Below are positions 14,013-18,118 of a DNA stretch of 18,118 nt, piece after piece. Positions within the stretch are counted from its first letter, which is position 1. Each line of letters begins with the position of its first letter. The stretch is from NCBI GenBank assembly GCA_015522385.1, contig WAMJ01000038.1, forward strand, positions 1-18,118, given 5' to 3'. Below the pieces are notes generated by a model. That model made no database searches. It had not been told where the DNA came from and was given only the letters and a program-made list of their open reading frames with translations. The translations under genes and the position numbers were made by a program. Source of the DNA: Candidatus Heimdallarchaeota archaeon. GTDB lineage: Archaea; Asgardarchaeota; Heimdallarchaeia; Heimdallarchaeales; Kariarchaeaceae.

Positions 14013-14863
14013 GAAACAGTCACCTCATGGAGATACTCAGCCATTAGAGCAGGGATGTTCACACCTGTCGTTTTGATGCTATTTCTGAATTCCATTGTGG
14101 AGTTTACCTCATTAACGAGGACCTCACCTTCTGATTCAAAAAGATCGATAGCGAGAATCGTCGGTGCACCCTCCACATTAACTGCACGTGCGGCTCTGAT
14201 ACTCATCTCCTCAATCTCAGAAGTCACTGGGCAGTTAGTAGCAACTCCACCCTTACTCGTGTTAGTTATCCAGTGGTCGGAGGATCTATAGATCGCAGCG
14301 ACAACCTGATCACCTATGACGAAAGATCGGATATCCCTCCCACCCTTCTCGACTAGGTCTTGGATGTAAAAGGAGGAGTGTTGGTAGCTCCCAAGCGTGG
14401 TCTTGTGCTCAATGAGTGCCTCAGCAGCATCCCTGTCATTGATTCGGGCAAGCAGTCTACCCCATGATCCAACAACAGGCTTGAGCACCACAGGGTAACC
14501 GAGGGACTCTATGGCTTGTAGAGCCCCATCGGCCGAGTGAGCGATGTAGACATCAGGCTGAGAGATATTATTCCGCTGGAGAAGTAAACTCGTCTGGATC
14601 TTGTCGGAGCAGCGGTCAATTACCATGGAAGGGTTGACGGAGAGGACATCGAAGGACTCGAAGTACCTGACCGTGTTCAAGCCCTGTGAAGTGCTTACAG
14701 ATCTTTCGAAAGCTAGATCGAACTCCTCATCAAGTGACTTGACATCCATGAAGCGACTCCGGGTATCCCACCTAGTGATTGAGAAACCCACCTTCTCGAG
14801 CTCGCTGAGGAGAAGCTTTTCCTCCTTTCGGATGAGAGAATGGAGGAATGCTACCGAGGGCAT
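14009..14863 (-). CDS. lysX: LysW-aminoadipate ligase (LysX), ATP-grasp
   Basis: This 284-residue RimK-type ATP-grasp enzyme joins the amino group of alpha-aminoadipate to the gamma-carboxyl of the C-terminal glutamate of LysW. DKIQTSLLLQRNNISQPD (87-104) begins the ATP-grasp core, and GYPVVLKPVVGSWGR (121-135) is the P-loop-like segment. FYIQDLVEKGGRDIRSFV (165-182), NTSKGGVATNCPV (202-214) and VNEVNSTMEFRNS (251-263) are the ATP/Mg and substrate segments of the LysX family. It starts immediately after the lysW stop (TAAATG), giving translational coupling to its own carrier. Whether it also accepts glutamate (a bifunctional Lys/Arg route known in some archaea) cannot be decided here. Confidence 0.93.
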   Translation of the reverse strand: MPSVAFLHSLIRKEEKLLLSELEKVGFSITRWDTRSRFMDVKSLDEEFDLAFERSVSTSQGLNTVRYFESFDVLSVNPSMVIDRCSDKIQTSLLLQRNNISQPDVYIAHSADGALQAIESLGYPVVLKPVVGSWGRLLARINDRDAAEALIEHKTTLGSYQHSSFYIQDLVEKGGRDIRSFVIGDQVVAAIYRSSDHWITNTSKGGVATNCPVTSEIEEMSIRAARAVNVEGAPTILAIDLFESEGEVLVNEVNSTMEFRNSIKTTGVNIPALMAEYLHEVTVS

Positions 14864-15043
14864 TTATTGACCCCAATCTTCGGCGACTGCCTCTAGTTCA
14901 GCAAGCTGAATTGGAGAGGTCGAGACGATCTCGTACTCTGTTCCGCAGTCGAAACAATCAAGGATCTCATTGAGTTCTACATCTTCAGAAATATCTATTT
15001 CGTAGCCACATACGGCACATTCATGAGCAAGTTGAGATTGCAT
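14864..15043 (-). CDS. lysW: LysW amino-group carrier protein with C-terminal Gln (EDWGQ)
   Basis: This 59-residue carrier has a zinc site of two CxxC pairs (Cys9/Cys12 and Cys30/Cys33), an acidic middle, and a C-terminal EDWGQ (55-59). LysW normally ends EDWGE, and the gamma-carboxyl of the last Glu bonds the amino group of aminoadipate, protecting it through the pathway. Here the last codon is CAA (Gln), so the attachment group would be an amide until converted. The remaining features, the acidic surface and the near-normal length, match active LysW. Its ATG at 15043 is about 25 bases from TTTTAATTATAT (minus, 15061-15072), so the message is probably leaderless. It heads the operon lysW-lysX-lysY-amidotransferase-lysZ, and its stop abuts the lysX ATG. 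Confidence 0.93.
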   Translation of the reverse strand: MQSQLAHECAVCGYEIDISEDVELNEILDCFDCGTEYEIVSTSPIQLAELEAVAEDWGQ

Positions 15044-15135
15044 AAATCAACATCAGCCCAATATAATTAAAACAAATTGTTATGATAATAACATATCAAT
15101 GACAATATGTTACATATTGGATTAAACAAGGATTC
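15044..15135. promoter_or_regulatory. lysW promoter with two palindromes
   Basis: The minus-strand TATA-like TTTTAATTATAT (15061-15072) lies about 25 bases from the lysW ATG. Directly upstream of it is TGTTAT-GATA-ATAACA (15078-15093), a perfect 6-4-6 inverted repeat. A second, CAATATGT-T-ACATATTG (15103-15119), is a perfect 8-1-8 repeat. The half-sites TGTTAT/ATAACA recur at the lysJ/regulator promoter (15842-15860), pointing to one shared DNA-binding regulator. Position next to the TATA/BRE region suits either repression or activation. Confidence 0.6.
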
Positions 15136-15816
15136 CTACACAATCCCAGTCCGAATAAGCGATCGGATTATTTTACTCGTCTCGAGAACGTCGGGCTCGT
15201 CCACAATGAACTGGATCTCACTGAACGTGGATATCAGTTCAATAATATTGATACCCTCTGTGGTCAGTGCCTTCGTAAAGTAGTAGAACAGTCCAGGGAT
15301 CTGCAAAGAATCCTCAGGTATAAAAACGGATAGAGCAGCTAGACCAAGAACCTCACTTTTGATGGATTTAGGATTGACAAGCTTCTTGATGAAGTCTCGG
15401 TGTTTGAGGTTGGCAATGATCGAGAGTTCTGAAGTTCCCTTTGTAAGAGAGAGAAAGTCGTTACTACTATAGCGTCCTGATTCATAGAGCCTCCCGATAA
15501 CCTCAGAAGGATCTTCATTAGAATTGAAGCGTATGGTTAATTCGAACAGGTCGTACTTAATGGTCGTATCAGACCCGACAAATTCTTGCAGATGTTTTTC
15601 AATTCGTTCAAATTGATTTTTCTTTACCGTCTGACTGAGTCGCCTCAATGACATAGAGATGCTTGCTGGTTGAACCTTCCTCCCGACCCTCTCTTCAATT
15701 TTGGGACGTAGTTCTTCTGCAAGAGCATTGTAGTTGATTATACCTCGGGCCAGAGCATCCTCCAAAAAGGGTTGTCGCGACACGAGTTCGCGGGTGACCT
15801 GCGCGATAGAAGCCAT
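15136..15816 (-). CDS. ACT-domain regulator of amino-acid metabolism (COG2150-like)
   Basis: This 226-residue protein has an N-terminal helical, helix-turn-helix-like part (about 1-60, including YNALAEELRPKIEERV and ASISMSLRRL) and a C-terminal ACT region (about 130-226). The ACT region includes LGLAALSVFIPED and FTKALTTEGINIIELISTFSEIQFIVD, the pattern of aspartokinase and COG2150 ACT domains that bind amino acids. This suggests a lysine-sensing transcription factor. An ATG at 15831 would add MGWGC, but the TATA-like attattatta (about 15836-15846) is about 25 bases from ATG 15816, so I prefer the shorter form. It lies between leftward lysW and rightward lysJ, with related palindromes on both sides, so autoregulation and control of the whole locus are likely inferences. 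Confidence 0.8.
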   Translation of the reverse strand: MASIAQVTRELVSRQPFLEDALARGIINYNALAEELRPKIEERVGRKVQPASISMSLRRLSQTVKKNQFERIEKHLQEFVGSDTTIKYDLFELTIRFNSNEDPSEVIGRLYESGRYSSNDFLSLTKGTSELSIIANLKHRDFIKKLVNPKSIKSEVLGLAALSVFIPEDSLQIPGLFYYFTKALTTEGINIIELISTFSEIQFIVDEPDVLETSKIIRSLIRTGIV

Positions 15817-15883
15817 ACAACCCCAACCCATATTGTAATAATAATAACATTGTGTTATTAATATCGGAAGAAGTTAATGAAAT
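15817..15883. promoter_or_regulatory. Divergent regulator/lysJ promoter with central operator
   Basis: TAATAACA-TTG-TGTTATTA (15842-15860) is a perfect 8-3-8 inverted repeat. It covers or touches the lysJ TATA (ttattaatat, 15855-15864, about 24 bases before ATG 15884) and the regulator TATA on the other strand (about 15836-15846). A protein on this site could shut both promoters at once. The half-sites match the lysW operator at 15078-15093. Confidence 0.65.
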
Positions 15884-17056
15884 ATGTCACTTCTACAGCA
15901 GAACAATCCACTACTTCAGATATTTCCAAATCATGGAGTCACACTAGTACGTGGAAATGGAGCACTGGTCTGGGACGAGAAGGGGAAAGAGTACATAGAC
16001 TGTACCGCAGGGTGGGGAGTAGCCAATATAGGGCATTCACACCCTCGATTGGTGGAAGCCATCACCCGACAGGCTACGAACCTCATAACCTGCCCAGGAA
16101 TTTATGGGAACCCAGAACGAACAAGGCTAGCGCAGATGTTGGTCGATCTCACCGATAAACATCTGGACAGGGTATTCTTCGTAAATTCGGGAACGGAGGC
16201 GGTTGAAGCAGGTATCAAGTTCGCAACCGTAGCCACCGGTAGAAAGAGGGTCGTCGCAATCATGAGGGGATTTCACGGACGATCCCTTGGATCACTCTCT
16301 GTCACCCATCGGAAGAAGTACAGAAAGGGGTTCGAACACATGCTCAACCCGAACGTAGATTTCATCCCCCTCAACAATATCCAGAAGGCAAGAGAGGCAA
16401 TCAACGATGATGTAGCAGCAGTCATTATAGAACCAGTTCAGGGCGAGGGAGGTATACACATAGCAGACCAAGAGTTCATGGAAGAGATCCGAGACCTCTG
16501 CGATAGGACCGGATCGGTACTTATCTTTGACGAGGTTCAGACTGGATTCGGTCGCACAGGTCGAATGTTTGCCTACGAGCATTGGGAAGTAGTACCGGAC
16601 ATCATGTGTTTAGCGAAGTCGCTTGGAGGTGGTTTTCCAATAGGTGCAGTCATGGTGTCGAGCTCAATTGGAGAACTTCCACGTGGAATCCACGGAACGA
16701 CCTTTGGCGGGAATCCACTTGCAATGGCAGCTGGGATAGAAACATTGAGTATCATATTGGATGAGGATCTGGTGAGAAAAGCATCTGAGAAGGGAAAGAT
16801 GTTACTTCGACAGCTATTGAATCTGAAAGAATGTTGCTCAAATGTTCGAGACGTCCGAGGACTGGGATTGATGATTGCCATTGAGTTCAAGGGGAGAGTC
16901 CAGCCATATATCGAAGGTTTGATAGAGGAGGGCATCCTCGTGATCCCTACGGGGACAAACACAATACGTTTACTACCACCTCTTGTCATTAGTAACGAGG
17001 ATTTGGAAATAATATCAGACGTGATTAGGTTGGTTATAGAGCAAATGAATACATAA
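15884..17056 (+). CDS. lysJ: [LysW]-lysine aminotransferase (LysJ)
   Basis: This 390-residue class-III PLP aminotransferase of the ArgD/LysJ family converts LysW-bound semialdehyde and glutamate to LysW-lysine and 2-oxoglutarate. TAGWGVANIGHSHP (41-54), NSGTEAVEAG (101-110), FHGRSLGSLSVT (130-141), FDEVQTGFGRTGR (215-227) with the PLP-ring Asp216, CLAKSLGGGFPIGA (242-255) with Schiff-base Lys245, and TTFGGNPLA (272-280) are all present in order. The length is normal. It is divergent from the ACT regulator and shares the operator at 15842-15860, with a TATA-like element about 24 bases before the ATG. It may also serve ornithine formation if the route is bifunctional. No LysK-type deacylase follows it; the next gene is convergent. 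Confidence 0.93.
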   Translation: MSLLQQNNPLLQIFPNHGVTLVRGNGALVWDEKGKEYIDCTAGWGVANIGHSHPRLVEAITRQATNLITCPGIYGNPERTRLAQMLVDLTDKHLDRVFFVNSGTEAVEAGIKFATVATGRKRVVAIMRGFHGRSLGSLSVTHRKKYRKGFEHMLNPNVDFIPLNNIQKAREAINDDVAAVIIEPVQGEGGIHIADQEFMEEIRDLCDRTGSVLIFDEVQTGFGRTGRMFAYEHWEVVPDIMCLAKSLGGGFPIGAVMVSSSIGELPRGIHGTTFGGNPLAMAAGIETLSIILDEDLVRKASEKGKMLLRQLLNLKECCSNVRDVRGLGLMIAIEFKGRVQPYIEGLIEEGILVIPTGTNTIRLLPPLVISNEDLEIISDVIRLVIEQMNT

Positions 17057-17118
17057 CTGTGCACATCGCAGGAATGTGTCTAGCGAATTCTCTGCAGAAC
17101 ACTGTCTAAACATCTAAT
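17057..17118. other. Short convergent spacer
   Basis: This 62-base spacer lies between the lysJ stop and the stop of the convergent reductase gene. I see no clear hairpin terminator; transcripts may overlap. Confidence 0.4.
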
Positions 17119-18118
17119 TTAATCAGTATTGAAGAGACGGATATTGTCCATTGAAGACTGTAGTTCTCCCTTCTCAATTCTCTCGACTATCTCAACAGCC
17201 TTGATGTTTCTCGGAGTGGGAACATCTACTTCCTTGGCAGTTCTCACGACATATCCATTTAGAAACTCGATCTCGGTCTTTCGTCCTCGGTCAAGACTTT
17301 GTAACATCGAACTCTTGAGCTCTTTGTATTTCCTTCCGACAAACCTCAACATAAGTAATTTGAACCAGTTGATGACAAAATTCGCCCCTTTCTTCCTGTA
17401 CAGGAGGTAGGGGTTAGCTGCAATACGTTCTAAGGAGATTCCCTTCTTGGTAGCTGTGTCTACAACTTCTTGGTAGATGTCGATGAAGATACTTCTGATT
17501 TGCTTATTTGAGAGCATACCACCTAGCTTTTCACCAGTGATAGCTCCAAGGGTAGTGACACAACAGTTGATCGCTAGTTTAGACCAGAGGGCGCCCACAA
17601 TGTTAGTTGTGATTACGACGGGACACGCCAGCTCGAGAATCTGCTTTAAGCCATCCAAGCGAGATGTGTGAGAGCCGTCCATCTCACCTATGTGAAACTC
17701 TCCAGAACTTGTCTTCTCATAGACTCCTGGACTGTGCATTGTCCCCCCCCATCCAACGATCGCGGAGATAATCCTGCTCTGACCTACTATCTCCCCTACT
17801 GCATCTTCTACCACACCGTTTTGCATGGTCACCATGTAACCTGAGTCAGATAAGAATGAAAGTGACTTCCGAGCTGCTTCCACAACATCAGTTGCTTTCA
17901 TAACTAGAAAGATGATATCAAACTTGCCAGAGGCTTCTTCGAGCGAGGTATAAGCTTCGCCCTGAACTATCTCCTCTTTCCCGTCCTCAATAATTGTCAG
18001 ACCAGCAGAATTGATCCTATTGGATATAGTTTCGTTGTTTGTGATGAGGGTCACATCGAGACCTGCCTGCAGGAATCTACCCGCAAGGATCCCCCCGATA
18101 CCCCCTATCCCTTCAATG
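17119..18118 (-). CDS. Ketopantoate-reductase-family oxidoreductase, 5' end cut by the window
   Basis: The reading frame is open to the right edge. Upstream of the GTG at 18054 it continues through GIGGIGGILAGRFLQAG, a Rossmann glycine motif, so the true start lies beyond 18118. VVEDAVGEIVGQSRIISAIV, a WSKLAIN segment holding the conserved Lys and Asn, GAITGEKLG, and a C-terminal SSMLQSLDRGRKTEIEFLNG mark the ApbA/PanE fold. PanE uses NADPH to reduce ketopantoate to pantoate in coenzyme A synthesis; several paralogues act on other 2-oxo acids, so the substrate is not certain. The visible part is 332 residues, slightly long for PanE (about 300). It is convergent with lysJ and appears unrelated to lysine synthesis. 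Confidence 0.85.
   Translation of the reverse strand, partial: IEGIGGIGGILAGRFLQAGLDVTLITNNETISNRINSAGLTIIEDGKEEIVQGEAYTSLEEASGKFDIIFLVMKATDVVEAARKSLSFLSDSGYMVTMQNGVVEDAVGEIVGQSRIISAIVGWGGTMHSPGVYEKTSSGEFHIGEMDGSHTSRLDGLKQILELACPVVITTNIVGALWSKLAINCCVTTLGAITGEKLGGMLSNKQIRSIFIDIYQEVVDTATKKGISLERIAANPYLLYRKKGANFVINWFKLLMLRFVGRKYKELKSSMLQSLDRGRKTEIEFLNGYVVRTAKEVDVPTPRNIKAVEIVERIEKGELQSSMDNIRLFNTD

Noticed and set aside
13794..14291. 165-codon plus-strand frame across the lysX/lysY junction
   Set aside because: It is antisense to lysX and lysY, which have full motif support; the translation has no low-complexity or domain logic of its own.
1..18118. Mobile elements, toxin-antitoxin or phage defence genes
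   Set aside because: I looked for transposase, integrase, nuclease, helicase and toxin motifs in the translated frames and saw none; the window is metabolic and housekeeping.

Overview
The window looks archaeal. Small gene groups are densely packed, many starts have an A/T-rich TATA-like element about 25 bases upstream and little or no leader, and genes inside operons carry GGAGG or GGTGA ribosome sites. It also encodes the amino-group-carrier (LysW) lysine route and an ACT-domain regulator of a family I know from archaea. I see no rRNA, tRNA, CRISPR array or insertion sequence, so placement below 'archaeon' is a guess; an Asgard or other mesophilic lineage would fit.

Layout. Positions 1-5650 hold single genes: a DCC-family (DUF393) thiol protein (-), a four-helix membrane protein (+), a 50-residue single-helix protein (-), a plant-type L-asparaginase/isoaspartyl peptidase (+), a membrane-anchored alpha/beta hydrolase (-), a small acidic three-repeat protein (+) and a surface-anchored TIM-barrel protein that resembles glycosidases but appears to lack their catalytic acids (+). 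Positions 5660-7202 hold a disulfide-chemistry pair: a secreted TlpA-like thioredoxin (followed by a small PH-like protein) and a divergent VKOR-family membrane protein. Positions 7260-9837 form a leftward sulfur-relay operon in the order TusA, DsrE2-like, DsrE-like, TusA, sulfide:quinone-reductase-like flavoprotein. A 406-base AT-rich spacer with several inverted repeats separates it from an MFS transporter (10244-11467).

Positions 11547-17056 form a lysine-biosynthesis locus. A leftward operon lysW-lysX-lysY-(class-II glutamine amidotransferase-like)-lysZ stands beside a leftward ACT-domain regulator and a divergent lysJ. Palindromes built from TGTTAT/ATAACA half-sites lie on the regulator/lysJ promoters and next to the lysW promoter, which suggests one lysine-responsive circuit. 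The right edge cuts through a ketopantoate-reductase-family gene.

The most interesting observation is that this LysW ends in EDWGQ rather than the EDWGE tail whose terminal glutamate carries the substrate. The same operon contains an N-terminal-cysteine (class-II) amidohydrolase that has no obvious step in the pathway. I propose that this enzyme either deamidates the terminal Gln of LysW to Glu, maturing the carrier, or cleaves the gamma-glutamyl link to release lysine in place of LysK. Both are inferences from sequence alone.
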